A DNA stretch of 64,000 nucleotides, taken from the NCBI GenBank assembly GCA_009493725.1, contig VOGB01000004.1, positions 310,001-374,000 on the forward strand. The letters are read 5' to 3'. The translations under genes and the position numbers were made by a program. Each line of letters starts with the position of its first letter. The first letter of the stretch is position 1. This DNA is from Pseudoramibacter fermentans (GTDB lineage: Bacteria > Bacillota > Clostridia > Eubacteriales > Eubacteriaceae). Shown one piece after another: positions 21,419-29,556 of this stretch. The notes under the pieces were generated by a model. It made no database searches, had not been told where the DNA came from, and saw nothing but the letters and a program-made list of their open reading frames with translations.

Positions 21419-21456
21419 GTCAAAAACTCCGGCTCTGCAGTCGGAGTTTTTTGACG
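21419..21456 (+). terminator. Terminator after the CPA2 antiporter gene
   Basis: AAAAACTCCG (21422-21431) pairs with CGGAGTTTTT (21442-21451), and GTC/GAC extend the stem. Confidence 0.85.
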
Positions 21457-21472
21457 AGGTTTAAAAAAACCC

Positions 21473-21504
21473 TTGCTTTTTTGATGGTCCTTTGTTATTA
21501 TAAT
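21473..21504 (+). promoter_or_regulatory. Promoter of tRNA-Leu
   Basis: TATAAT at 21499-21504 ends 12 nt before the tRNA. The best -35 (TTGCTT, 21473-21478) is 20 nt away, longer than ideal. Confidence 0.5.
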
Positions 21505-21516
21505 CTAGTCAGCAAT

Positions 21517-21603
21517 GCCGAAGTGATGGAATTGGCAGACTTGGCGGACTCAAAATCCGTTGGTAGCGATACCGTGTGGGTTCGAATCCCACCTTCGGCA
21601 CCA
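21517..21603 (+). tRNA. tRNA-Leu (anticodon CAA)
   Basis: An 87-nt class II tRNA. Acceptor arms GCCGAAG (21517) and CTTCGGC (21593-21599) pair perfectly. The anticodon loop CTCAAAA gives CAA, and GGTTCGAATCCC forms the T arm. A long variable arm is present as expected for Leu, and CCA is encoded (21601-21603). Confidence 0.96.
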
Positions 21604-21617
21604 GATTAAAAATAAAA

Positions 21618-21646
21618 AGTGCTTCTGATGAATTTTCAGAAGCACT
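21618..21646. repeat. Left 29-bp direct repeat: copy of the tRNA-Leu/aroK terminator hairpin
   Basis: A 29-bp sequence that is itself a hairpin (AGTGCTTCTGA and TCAGAAGCACT arms). It is identical to 23250-23278. An A-run lies on its left and the IS end begins directly on its right. I read it as the left half of a target duplication. Confidence 0.85.
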
Positions 21647-21662
21647 CAGACTGTAGACAAAC

Positions 21663-21690
21663 GAGGCTCTGAGAAAATACTCAGAGCCTC
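21663..21690. repeat. Perfect hairpin at the left end of the IS
   Basis: GAGGCTCTGAG (21663-21673) pairs without mismatch with CTCAGAGCCTC (21680-21690), loop AAAATA. It lies just inside the left inverted end, after the transposase stop. Confidence 0.8.
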
Positions 21691-21788
21691 ATTTGATTTA
21701 ATATCAAGCTGCAATTTGTAGATTTATAAATTGAAATCGAAATATAGGACGATTCGGTCCCGGGTGTTTTTTCTAAAAAATATTTTTG

Positions 21789-23132
21789 CTAGTTTTTTAG
21801 ATTCATGCATGCGAAAGTAAGCCCGACTTTCATTTTCATGCGGGCTTTACCATACATTTGTGTGTAGCGGAATCCATGCGCTTCTTCGCAGTTCCGAAAA
21901 TTCTCTCGATGGTGTCTTTTCTGCGATTATAAATTGCTTTCATTCCGTTTGTGTGTCGGATGTCCTCGCAGATTTCCATGTAGTGTGCCATAGGTGTCGG
22001 CTGACCACTTTGACATGATTTTTACTATGGGTGCACTGGTTAAGATAAGGACAGTCTTTACATATTTCAGAACGGCTTTTGATTCCCTGAAACCTTCGCG
22101 GTTGGTGGTTGAATATTTTAAAATTTGATTATGGGGACAGATGTAACAGTCAAAAGCTTCATCGTAGACGTACTATATTTTTTGAAAAAACCTTTTTCGT
22201 CATTGGTCGTTTTTACGGGAAAACGGGTTTGATACCGTCGTCTATGAGCAGCTTAGCAATGGCAGGGGTTTTATAACTGCATCTGCAAACATAATTCCGG
22301 ATTATGCTCTTTATCTTCATAAAGGCCTTTAAAGGTTCGGCTGGCGTGCAGATTTCCTGCGTTGACGTCATAGCCGATGATCCATCCGTTTCGGTCGCAG
22401 GCCGTTTGAACCGCGTAGGCGAAGACTGTTTATGTTCGCCTTGTGAAACCAGCCGCTCTCCGGGTCGGTTGTACTCTTGATTCCCGTGTCTTTTTTGAGC
22501 CTGGGTGATGTTCATCGTCTTCTTGATCGTCTTTATCTTTCAACGGTTTTTTGTGGTGGGCTTCCCGGTCTCTTTGAATCTCTTGGTTTAATGTCGTTTC
22601 ATAAAAAATCGCTTCATTTCTGGCAATTCTTTTGTTTCTTTTATTATTGGCTCTTGCCTTTACATGTGTGGCATCTACGAAGATTTCTCTGGGATCGATC
22701 AACTTGTGTTTGTAGCATTCTGAGAGGATATGTGCGAAGATTTCTTCGAAAAGATCGGTATCTTTAAATCGGCGCGTGTAGTTCTTGCCAAAGGTGGAAA
22801 AATGCGGAACTTTATCGTGCATATCTAATCCAAGAAACCAACGATAGGCAACATTGACCTCGATTTCTTTGATGGTCTGACGCATGCTTTTGATGCCGTA
22901 AAGGTATTGGATAAATGGAATTTTAATCAACACAAACTGGTCGATGCTTGGACGGCCTGGATCTGCCGAATACTTTTCCTCAACCAGTTCATAGATAAAT
23001 GACCAGTCAATGGCCTCATCGATCATTCGAAGAAGATGATCTTTTGGAACTAAGTCGTCCATACAAAATATTTGAATTGATCTCGGTTCTTTCACCGTTT
23101 TGTGTCAGCATCTTTTTTTCCTGCTTACTCAT
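21789..23132 (-). pseudogene. IS1182-type transposase, broken by several frameshifts
   Basis: Reading from ATG 23132, the start MSKQEKKMLTQNGE is out of frame with the main body that begins at IQIFCMDDLVPKDHLLRMID, as if 4 nt were inserted near 23080. The body continues to about 22500 (GRPSIDQFVLIKIPFIQYLY, FVDATHVKARANNKR), after which GEHKQ, then AIAKLLIDDGIKPVFP, then segments resembling AHGFRYTQMYGKARMKMKVG appear in changing frames and with stops. The stop TAG is at 21789. All conserved parts of the DUF772/DDE transposase are recognisable but no intact protein is possible. Confidence 0.88.
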
Positions 23133-23249
23133 GGCCTGTTTCTATTATTGCTATTTTACCACGTTTGTATTGCGACAGGTGAAAAATGACTGACTGCTAT
23201 AAAAAAACAAAGCCTAGAGCGTTTCCCTCTAGACTTTGTCGACAGTCTG

Positions 23250-23284
23250 AGTGCTTCTGATGAATTTTCAGAAGCACTTTTTTG
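23250..23284. terminator. Right 29-bp direct repeat; hairpin terminator with T-run
   Basis: Bases 23250-23278 are identical to 21618-21646 and form the same hairpin; here a T-run follows on the plus strand. Before the IS arrived, one copy with an A-run left and a T-run right would have been a bidirectional terminator between tRNA-Leu and the convergent aroK. Confidence 0.82.
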
Positions 23285-23295
23285 TTTGTCAAAAA

Positions 23296-23871
23296 TTAAG
23301 ACTGCGCGATGCGTTCCTGGCGGTCCTGCCACATTTCGGCAAATATGGAAATCGAATCGATCACATCTTCAAGGGAAAGCACGTCGGTTTCGGTTTTGAT
23401 GTCCGACGCGGCGTCGTAATACGCTTTGCGTTTGAGTTTCATAACGCCGATTTTTTTAAGAAGTTCTTCGTGAGTCGGCGCGTCAGCAAGCAGTGGGCGC
23501 ACGTTATTTTCGTCTTTTTCGAGACGGTCTGCGAGGACGTCGTCGGCGCAGATCAGCTCAACGGTGAAGCAGTTGTCCTTTAACAGCTTCTGGTTTTCTT
23601 CAGAAAGGGGCAGGCCGCCGCCGCAGGCGATGACACAGCCCTTCGGGTGAGATGCGTCCAAAATGTCCTTTAAGGTCTGAGTTTCCATTTTGCGGAAAGC
23701 CGGTTCACCGTCTTCTTTAAAAATGTTTTCAATGGTTTTGCCGGCGGTTTGAGCGATGATCGCGTCGGTGTCGTAGAATCCGTAGTGGAGCTCGTGGGAT
23801 AACGCCCGTCCGACCGTGGTTTTGCCGACGCCCATGTAGCCGATCAATGCAATATTTTTTGGCATGGTCAT
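23296..23871 (-). CDS. aroK: Shikimate kinase
   Basis: A 191-aa kinase that phosphorylates shikimate at O3 in the chorismate pathway. The P-loop GYMGVGKT is at residues 11-18, followed by the shikimate-binding DTDAII (Asp) and FRKMET (Arg), and the CGGGLP loop. The lid Arg lies in NNVRPLL. The ATG at 23871 is preceded by AGGAGG. The gene is 54 nt downstream of aroD on the same strand, so the two likely form a small aro operon. Its terminator was disrupted and duplicated by the IS. Confidence 0.94.
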   Translation of the reverse strand: MTMPKNIALIGYMGVGKTTVGRALSHELHYGFYDTDAIIAQTAGKTIENIFKEDGEPAFRKMETQTLKDILDASHPKGCVIACGGGLPLSEENQKLLKDNCFTVELICADDVLADRLEKDENNVRPLLADAPTHEELLKKIGVMKLKRKAYYDAASDIKTETDVLSLEDVIDSISIFAEMWQDRQERIAQS

Positions 23872-23925
23872 GATTGAGTAGCCTCCTATTTTGATAAGTT
23901 TTCTATTGATAATACCGAAGAAGGC

Positions 23926-24681
23926 TTAAAGGTGCAAGTCTTTTCTGAAATGACGAATCGCGTCGGGCGTAAGCTGTCCAGGCGCTGTGGCGTCGGATTC
24001 AGATAATGCCGCGTAGGTCAGGCTGCCGCCGAAGTATTCCGGCGCGATGCGCAGCAGCTTGCCGGGTTCGCCCATCATGATGAAAATGATCGGCTTTTTC
24101 CAATGTCCTTTCTGGAGAAAGCGGAGCAGAACAGAGGCCGACTGCAGAATGTCGCTTTTATCTTCGGCCCACATGGCGACTTTGATGACGTCGGGGCCCA
24201 GCTCAGCGATGTCGTAGAGCTTTTGCTTAAAAGCCTTGGGCTTCAGCGTTTTCTTGAAATTGTGGTAGGACAGAATCAGCCGTTTATCCTGTTTGTGAGC
24301 TTCCTTGCGAAGGGTTTTGATGACTTTTTCAGAATTGCCAGCTTCAGCGTCGATGTAGGCGACGGCCGGGTGTGCGAGCGCCTTCAATGCCGCGTGGCTG
24401 CGGACGGCTTCGTCGGCCTCGGCACAGGCGCCGCCTTCTTCAAAGCTCCGGAAGGTGTAGAGAATCGGAACTTGTTTTTCGGCCAGTGCGTCGAGACACG
24501 CGGCCTGTTCGTCGTCGCTGATCATGCCGAGGGCGTCCCGGCGCCATTCGATCAGATCGGGCTTTAAAGCCGCGGCCTGTTCGGCGTAATCGGACAGTGC
24601 GTCTTTCTGAGTGGGACCGATTGGGATACAGAGCGCGAAAGTATAAGGCTCTAAAATAAAGGATTGACTTAAAGATTTCAT
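23926..24681 (-). CDS. aroD: Type I 3-dehydroquinate dehydratase
   Basis: A 251-aa class I dehydroquinase that forms a Schiff base with substrate. Substrate residues lie in LIEWRRD (Glu45, Arg), the catalytic His in LSYHNF and the Schiff-base Lys in VIKVAMWA. The C-terminal FGGSLTYAAL segment matches the phosphate/product side. It is paired with aroK. No regulatory motif is seen upstream; it diverges from the P-type ATPase gene. Confidence 0.92.
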   Translation of the reverse strand: MKSLSQSFILEPYTFALCIPIGPTQKDALSDYAEQAAALKPDLIEWRRDALGMISDDEQAACLDALAEKQVPILYTFRSFEEGGACAEADEAVRSHAALKALAHPAVAYIDAEAGNSEKVIKTLRKEAHKQDKRLILSYHNFKKTLKPKAFKQKLYDIAELGPDVIKVAMWAEDKSDILQSASVLLRFLQKGHWKKPIIFIMMGEPGKLLRIAPEYFGGSLTYAALSESDATAPGQLTPDAIRHFRKDLHL

Positions 24682-24720
24682 AATTTAAGTTTACGCTTCA
24701 TCGGTTAAATTTTCAAGTTG

Positions 24721-24729
24721 TGCTATAAT
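24721..24729 (+). promoter_or_regulatory. Extended -10 promoter for the P-type ATPase gene
   Basis: TGCTATAAT is an extended -10 (TG-N-TATAAT), 49 nt before ATG 24779. The -35 is poor, as often with extended -10 promoters. Confidence 0.55.
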
Positions 24730-24778
24730 AAAAACGAATTTACAAGCATCACGTACAGCGCGGGAGGAGGCAAGTCAA

Positions 24779-27151
24779 ATGACAGGTTTATCGTCGAAGC
24801 AGGCTGCGCAATTAATGGCTGACGGCAAGGGCAATACGCAGGTTGCCAAGTCAGCTAAAACCGTCAAACAGATCGTCAAGGAAAATACGCTGACCTACTT
24901 CAACTTGATTTTCGTCGTATTGGCTTTGCTTTTAATTGTGAGCGGCGCCTGGAATTCGCTGACTTTTCTGCCAGTGATCATTGCGAATACGTTAATTGGG
25001 ATCATTCAGGAGATTCAAGCGAAAAAGGTGCTGGACAAGCTGACGATTATGAACGCCCCGGTGTCGGTCGTGTACCGCGACGGCAGGCCGAAGAAAATGC
25101 GCACGGAACAATTGGTGCTGGGTGATGTGGTGGTGCTGGAAGGCGGCACGCAGATTCCGGCGGACGCCGAAGTGATCTCCGGCGAGATCGCGGTAAACGA
25201 AGCGTTATTGACTGGGGAAGCCGACGAAATCACGAAACAGCCCGGCGATGAGCTGATGTCCGGCTCGTTCGTGGTGTCGGGGAAATGCGCGGCGCGGCTG
25301 ACCCACGTCGGCGCCGACGCCTACATCAACAAGCTGACCTTGAAGGCTAAGGCTGTGGAAACCGACGACCGCTCCGAAATGGTGCGCGCCATCGACGGAA
25401 TCGTCAAACTCGCTGGGATTGTGATCATTCCCATCGGGATCCTGCTGCTTTACCAGAGCATTGGCACGGCGGGCAGCTCCTTCACCAGTGCGGTACCGTC
25501 GATGGTCGCCGCGGTCATCGGCATGATTCCAGAAGGGCTCTACCTCTTGCTCTCGGTGACGCTGGCGGTGTCAGCGATGCGCCTGGCCCGCAAGCAGGTC
25601 ATGCTTCACGATATGAAGAGCATCGAGTCGCTGGCGCGGGTCGACGTGGTCTGCGTCGACAAGACCGGAACGATTACGGACAACGCAATGCTCGTCGCCG
25701 ACGCCGTGCCGGTGCGGCAGATGAACCGGGCGCAGATGGAGCGCGCGGGGGATTTGGTAAGCCGTTATTTAGGCGCCCTCGACGACAGCAACGCGACCTC
25801 CGAGGCGATGATCGATTATTTTGGCGAGATGAAGAGTGGGGACGCGCTCGAGACGCTGCCCTTTTCGTCGCGCTACAAATATTCGGCGGTGCGTTTCAGA
25901 GAGGGCGTTTTTGTGCTCGGGGCGCCCGAAATCGTACTGAAGCGCCATTTCAATCTGTATCAGGATGAAGTCAACCATTACGCGGCCAAGGGCTACCGCG
26001 TCGTCGTATTCGGACAGGCCGTGAACGCGGGTGCCATTCCCCAAAACGGTCTGGATCAATGCGATGTCGATCCGATATTTTTCGTCATGCTCCAGAATCC
26101 GATCCGGGAAAACGCGGCTGAAACCTTCAAATACTTTGCGAGCCAGGGCGTGGCGGTCAAGGTGATTTCCGGGGACAATCCGGTGACAGTGTCGGAGGTC
26201 GCCAAGCGGGCGGGCATTGCCGGCGCGGACCACTACGTCAACGCGCAGACGCTGAATTCTAAACAAGATATTGACGACGCCGTTAAAACCACGACGGTGT
26301 TTGGCCGGGTAACGCCGGAACAAAAGCGCGAGATCGTCCACGCACTGCAGGCCCAGGGCCACACCGTGGCGATGACGGGCGATGGCGTCAACGATATCCT
26401 CGCGATGAAGGATTCAGACTGTTCCATCGCGATGGCGTCTGGCTCAGAGGCAGCCGTTCAGGCGGCACAGGTCGCATTGCTCGACTCTGATTTTTCCCAT
26501 ATGCCCCAGATTGTTTCGGAAGGGCGGCGGGTCATCAACAACATCGAGCGCTCCGCAACGCTGTTTTTGGTGAAGAATATCTTTTCGTTTTTACTCTCGA
26601 TCTTTACGATCGTCAGTATTATCAAATACCCGCTGACGCCGTCGCAGATCTCGCTGGTGTCGATGTTCAACATCGGTATCCCGGCGTTCTTCCTCGCGAT
26701 GGAACCCAACAATCGGCGCATCGAGGGGCATTTCATCCAGCGGGTCATGCTCCGAGCCATGCCAGCCGCGCTGACGGACTTCTTCATGATCGCCGCGATG
26801 GTTGTTTTTGGGCAGACCTTTGGCGTCGGCAACCAGGACATTTCGGTGGCCTCGACGTTTTTGCTGGCTATTGTCGGATTTATCATCCTGTACAATATCT
26901 CGAAGCCGCTTAATCCGTTCCGCGCCATCGTCATCGCAGGCTGTATTGCCGGACTCGTCGTTTTGGCGGTGACGATGAATTCGCTGTTTGATATTCAGTT
27001 CGTTTCGGTCAAATGTGTGATGCTGTTCGTGCTCTTTGCGGTCGCAACGGTGCCGTGTATGCAGGTTTTGACGAAATTTTTTATCTTTATCGATCATTTG
27101 GCCGCGAAACGGACGGGCAAGAAAACCATCGCGTATGAAAATTTTGAATAA
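24779..27151 (+). CDS. Cation-transporting P-type ATPase (CtpE-like)
   Basis: A 790-aa P-type ATPase. The actuator motif is LLTGEADEI (TGES replaced by TGEA), the membrane motif GMIPEGL, the phosphorylation site CVDKTGTITD (D294), and the hinge MTGDGVNDILAMKDSD. Ten hydrophobic helices are expected. No N-terminal metal-binding domain is present. The PEGL motif groups it with Ca2+/Mn2+-type pumps and the CtpE-like clade, but the ion is not proven. GGGAGGAGG precedes the ATG. A short hypothetical gene follows after 25 nt. Confidence 0.9.
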   Translation: MTGLSSKQAAQLMADGKGNTQVAKSAKTVKQIVKENTLTYFNLIFVVLALLLIVSGAWNSLTFLPVIIANTLIGIIQEIQAKKVLDKLTIMNAPVSVVYRDGRPKKMRTEQLVLGDVVVLEGGTQIPADAEVISGEIAVNEALLTGEADEITKQPGDELMSGSFVVSGKCAARLTHVGADAYINKLTLKAKAVETDDRSEMVRAIDGIVKLAGIVIIPIGILLLYQSIGTAGSSFTSAVPSMVAAVIGMIPEGLYLLLSVTLAVSAMRLARKQVMLHDMKSIESLARVDVVCVDKTGTITDNAMLVADAVPVRQMNRAQMERAGDLVSRYLGALDDSNATSEAMIDYFGEMKSGDALETLPFSSRYKYSAVRFREGVFVLGAPEIVLKRHFNLYQDEVNHYAAKGYRVVVFGQAVNAGAIPQNGLDQCDVDPIFFVMLQNPIRENAAETFKYFASQGVAVKVISGDNPVTVSEVAKRAGIAGADHYVNAQTLNSKQDIDDAVKTTTVFGRVTPEQKREIVHALQAQGHTVAMTGDGVNDILAMKDSDCSIAMASGSEAAVQAAQVALLDSDFSHMPQIVSEGRRVINNIERSATLFLVKNIFSFLLSIFTIVSIIKYPLTPSQISLVSMFNIGIPAFFLAMEPNNRRIEGHFIQRVMLRAMPAALTDFFMIAAMVVFGQTFGVGNQDISVASTFLLAIVGFIILYNISKPLNPFRAIVIAGCIAGLVVLAVTMNSLFDIQFVSVKCVMLFVLFAVATVPCMQVLTKFFIFIDHLAAKRTGKKTIAYENFE

Positions 27152-27176
27152 AATGTAAAAAAGGGAGGCATAGATA

Positions 27177-27692
27177 ATGAAAATGATTGGACCATCGGCA
27201 GACGCGCTTTTGAAAATGTGTGTCATTGCGAAATCTGACGAAGAAAAAGAGGAATTGGAAAGCAAGGGGCAGGTCGATCCCAAGACCCTCGAAGCGTCGC
27301 CCCTCGACAAACATTACAGCAGCATGAATCAGAATCGCTACACCCTCGAAGTAGGGGTGGATCCAAACCTCGAATACGATATTACCGGCGTGATGCAGAC
27401 GCTGGAAAATTTAGGGGACGCCCCGGATTATCACGTGGTGGACTGGAACAGCGCCCAGGTGTTCATGGCGACTGTCATGCGGATTGCGACGCAGAACGCG
27501 CTGGTGGATTTCGCGCAGGGCGATTCGAGCAAGCTGATGCTGACTGAAAAAGAAGATCTGTCTGATGTCGTTCAGAAGGTGCCGGAAATTTGGGTTATGA
27601 AGCAGTTTTACGACGCGTGCTTCGACGATTTAGACCGCGACTTTTCGGACAACACCTTTGCGGTGTCGCTGAAGACTATCGAAGAAGATTAA
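27177..27692 (+). CDS. Conserved hypothetical protein (171 aa)
   Basis: I do not recognise this family. The protein is soluble, mixed alpha/beta, with no signal peptide or membrane helix and no obvious catalytic motif; there are two Cys (about residues 15 and 148). AAAGGGAGG precedes the ATG. It is 25 nt after the P-type ATPase gene and shares its transcript, ending at the long bidirectional hairpin, so a role linked to the pump is possible but not shown. Confidence 0.75.
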   Translation: MKMIGPSADALLKMCVIAKSDEEKEELESKGQVDPKTLEASPLDKHYSSMNQNRYTLEVGVDPNLEYDITGVMQTLENLGDAPDYHVVDWNSAQVFMATVMRIATQNALVDFAQGDSSKLMLTEKEDLSDVVQKVPEIWVMKQFYDACFDDLDRDFSDNTFAVSLKTIEED

Positions 27693-27710
27693 GAAATAAA
27701 ATCCGTATAA

Positions 27711-27764
27711 AAATAAGAGCTTTCCGAAAGGTGTCGGTTTGACGCCTTGGGAAAGCTCTTATTT
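27711..27764. terminator. Long bidirectional terminator
   Basis: A 15-bp perfect stem: AAATAAGAGCTTTCC (27711-27725) with GGAAAGCTCTTATTT (27750-27764). A second inner stem (AGGTGTC/GACGCCT) may extend it. It separates convergent genes. Confidence 0.88.
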
Positions 27765-27776
27765 AATATTTCATTA

Positions 27777-28520
27777 TTACATTTTCGATAAAAACCAGTC
27801 CCGTTTCCAGAGCATGAAGAGAATCAATGCGATTTGAGCGGCAAAGGAAAGGACGACGAATCCGAATTGCCCGCGGATTAAAAAGGATCCGGCCAGACAG
27901 TTTAAGATAATTTGAATCCAACTGGTTGCGGCGACGGCTGCGCCAAATCCGATGGCGGAAATGGTCGTCGACGAGGCGATGTACGGGATGATGCCGTTGG
28001 GAATGCCGGGAATGAGACAGGCCATACCGAACACAAATTCGGGGTTAGCTGAATTGATTTTGCTCATGATCCAGCTGTTTTTCGTCTTTTTCTGAAACCA
28101 TCCAGAGAATTTGCGGCTCACCGCTGTTTTTTCCGAGAGACGGCTGCCGACTCGTCTGGCGAAGACGAAGACCATGCAGTTGCCGGCGACGAAACCGACG
28201 TAGCACAAAATAAAAGCAACCCACCATTTATAAATCAGTCCCGCGGCGACCTGAATGGCCATACCAGGGAAAACGATGCTGATCACCTGGATAATTGAGA
28301 AGAGAATAATCGTGAGGTATCCGCGCCACCGGCCCTGCTTCGAGAGATAGGCGGCGATTTCTTTTTCATCTCCCTTTTGCAGCAGTTTAACCAGCATCGG
28401 GAAGGATTTTGCGGCATTGCCGAACGCGATATAAATCATCCAGATAAAAACGGCGAAGGCTGCGATCACGACAAGATTTTTCCAATGCCTTTGTAAAAAA
28501 GACTTGAACGAATGATTCAT
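27777..28520 (-). CDS. TVP38/TMEM64 (VTT-domain) membrane protein
   Basis: A 247-aa protein with about six membrane helices. The VTT core is visible as FPGMAIQVAAGLIYKWW, GFVAGNCMVFVFARRVG and the proline-rich MACLIPGIPNGIIPY. Bacterial members (DedA-like superfamily) are implicated in lipid scrambling or membrane homeostasis; the specific role here is unknown. The gene stands alone, facing the hyp/nitrogenase-like operon across a 286-nt divergent gap. Confidence 0.87.
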   Translation of the reverse strand: MNHSFKSFLQRHWKNLVVIAAFAVFIWMIYIAFGNAAKSFPMLVKLLQKGDEKEIAAYLSKQGRWRGYLTIILFSIIQVISIVFPGMAIQVAAGLIYKWWVAFILCYVGFVAGNCMVFVFARRVGSRLSEKTAVSRKFSGWFQKKTKNSWIMSKINSANPEFVFGMACLIPGIPNGIIPYIASSTTISAIGFGAAVAATSWIQIILNCLAGSFLIRGQFGFVVLSFAAQIALILFMLWKRDWFLSKM

Positions 28521-28602
28521 ACGCGCATCCTTTAAAATATGATGTTTTTATCTAATTTGTAAAGTCTAGATCAACCAAATATAAATATTCATTATAATAT
28601 CT

Positions 28603-28619
28603 CAATCCTTTAAGGATTG
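28603..28619. promoter_or_regulatory. 17-bp perfect palindrome upstream of the nitrogenase-like operon
   Basis: CAATCCTTTAAGGATTG is a perfect inverted repeat with a one-base centre, 32 nt upstream of the operon -35 box and in the divergent gap. It could be an operator for a dimeric regulator. No copy was noticed elsewhere in the window. Confidence 0.45.
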
Positions 28620-28651
28620 TCAAGCCAAGGCGAAAAATAAACGGCGCTGGA

Positions 28652-28680
28652 TTGACGGAATCGCCCAGGCCATTTATAAT
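28652..28680 (+). promoter_or_regulatory. Sigma-A promoter of the nitrogenase-like/hyp/hyd operon
   Basis: TTGACG (28652-28657), 17-nt spacer, TATAAT (28675-28680). Start of transcription would be near 28687, giving a leader of about 120 nt. No sigma-54 (-24/-12) promoter is seen. Confidence 0.75.
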
Positions 28681-28712
28681 TAAATTGACTAACGTGAAAA
28701 GAATCCGTTTTC

Positions 28713-28790
28713 TTGACAGGGAAGTCAGCACAAATGGCATTGCACTGACTTTTATTTTAGTTGAGAAATTAAAATAAAAGTCTTTTTTAT
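28713..28790 (+). promoter_or_regulatory. Candidate attenuator: alternative antiterminator and terminator hairpins
   Basis: AGTCAG (28723-28728) can pair with CTGACT (28745-28750). The latter overlaps the left arm of a 13-bp perfect hairpin, GACTTTTATTTTA (28747-28759) with TAAAATAAAAGTC (28770-28782), followed by a T-run. TGAC (28714-28717) can also pair with GTCA (28724-28727). The stems exclude one another, as in an attenuator or riboswitch platform. The operon's AGAAGGAG ribosome site lies just after the T-run. No known riboswitch class is recognised. Confidence 0.55.
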
Positions 28791-28806
28791 TTTAGAAGGA
28801 GCGTTT

Positions 28807-29556
28807 ATGTTAAAGATAGCCGTATATGGAAAGGGAGGCATTGGCAAATCGACAGTGACCAGCAATTTGGCCGCCGCCTTTGCCACGAGAGGAAAAAAGG
28901 TCATACAAATCGGCTGCGATCCGAAGGCGGACTCGACGATCAATCTGCTGCACAATCATCCGGTGACGCCGGTGATGACGCTGCTGCGGGAAGGTAAAGA
29001 GCCGGAGCGCCTCGAAGACTTGTCGGCGATCGGCTACGGCGGCGTCGTCTGTATCGAAACGGGCGGCCCGACGCCGGGGCTGGGCTGCGCCGGCCGGGGG
29101 ATTATCGCGACCTTTCAGCTCCTCGAAGATCTCGAACTCATCGAAACTGTGAAACCCGACGTCATTTTGTACGACGTGCTCGGCGACGTGGTCTGTGGCG
29201 GATTTGCCGCCCCGATCCGTGAGGGCTACGCCGAAAAGGTGTTGATCGTAACCTCCGGCGAGAAGATGGCGCTGTACGCGGCGAACAATATCAACACGGC
29301 AGTCGACAATTTTGAAGACCGCGGCTACGCGTCGGTAGAGGGGTTGATTCTCAATCGGCGCAACGTACCAGACGAGCGGCAGAAGGTTGAGGCCTTTGCC
29401 GAAAGCTGCGGCCTGCCGATTGTGGCAGACCTGCCACGGAGCGACGCGATCAACCGCTGCGAGGATCAAGGCATGACGGTTGTCGAAGGAGATCCGGCCC
29501 TCGACATCTCTCAAAAATTCATCGCCCTCTCCAAACGTCTGGAGGCGGAAGCATGA
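28807..29556 (+). CDS. NifH-like ATPase (nitrogenase reductase-like iron-sulfur protein), module A
   Basis: A 249-aa NifH/BchL/CfbC-superfamily protein. The P-loop is GKGGIGKST (residues 8-16), switch I follows GCDPKADST, and the bridging [4Fe-4S] Cys pair is C94 (GLGCAGRG) and C130 (GDVVCGGF). All catalytic residues are kept, so it should be an ATP-gated single-electron donor working as a dimer. The lack of nifB/E/N argues against N2 fixation. It is the first gene of the operon, under the promoter at 28652 and the attenuator-like leader, and overlaps the next gene as ATGA. Its partner is most likely the D- and K-like pair that follows. Confidence 0.9.
   Translation: MLKIAVYGKGGIGKSTVTSNLAAAFATRGKKVIQIGCDPKADSTINLLHNHPVTPVMTLLREGKEPERLEDLSAIGYGGVVCIETGGPTPGLGCAGRGIIATFQLLEDLELIETVKPDVILYDVLGDVVCGGFAAPIREGYAEKVLIVTSGEKMALYAANNINTAVDNFEDRGYASVEGLILNRRNVPDERQKVEAFAESCGLPIVADLPRSDAINRCEDQGMTVVEGDPALDISQKFIALSKRLEAEA

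Larger units (their letters stand above)
21647..23249 (-). mobile_element. Decayed IS1182-family insertion sequence (1603 bp)
   Basis: The element is bounded by inverted ends: CAGACTGTAGACAAA on the left and, read on the other strand, CAGACTGTCGACAAA on the right (14 of 15 matching). It is flanked by exact 29-bp direct repeats. Each end holds a further hairpin: 21663-21690 (11-bp perfect stem, AAAATA loop) on the left and an imperfect CTAGAG/CTCTAG stem near 23211-23232 on the right. Inside lies a transposase on the minus strand with several frameshifts. Length, ends, hairpin target and long duplication fit the IS1182 group. Confidence 0.87.

Noticed and set aside
28735..28744. TGGCATTGCA resembling a sigma-54 (-24/-12) promoter before the nitrogenase-like operon
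   Set aside because: The GG and GC are only 6 nt apart, not the required 10, and a good sigma-A promoter is at 28652.
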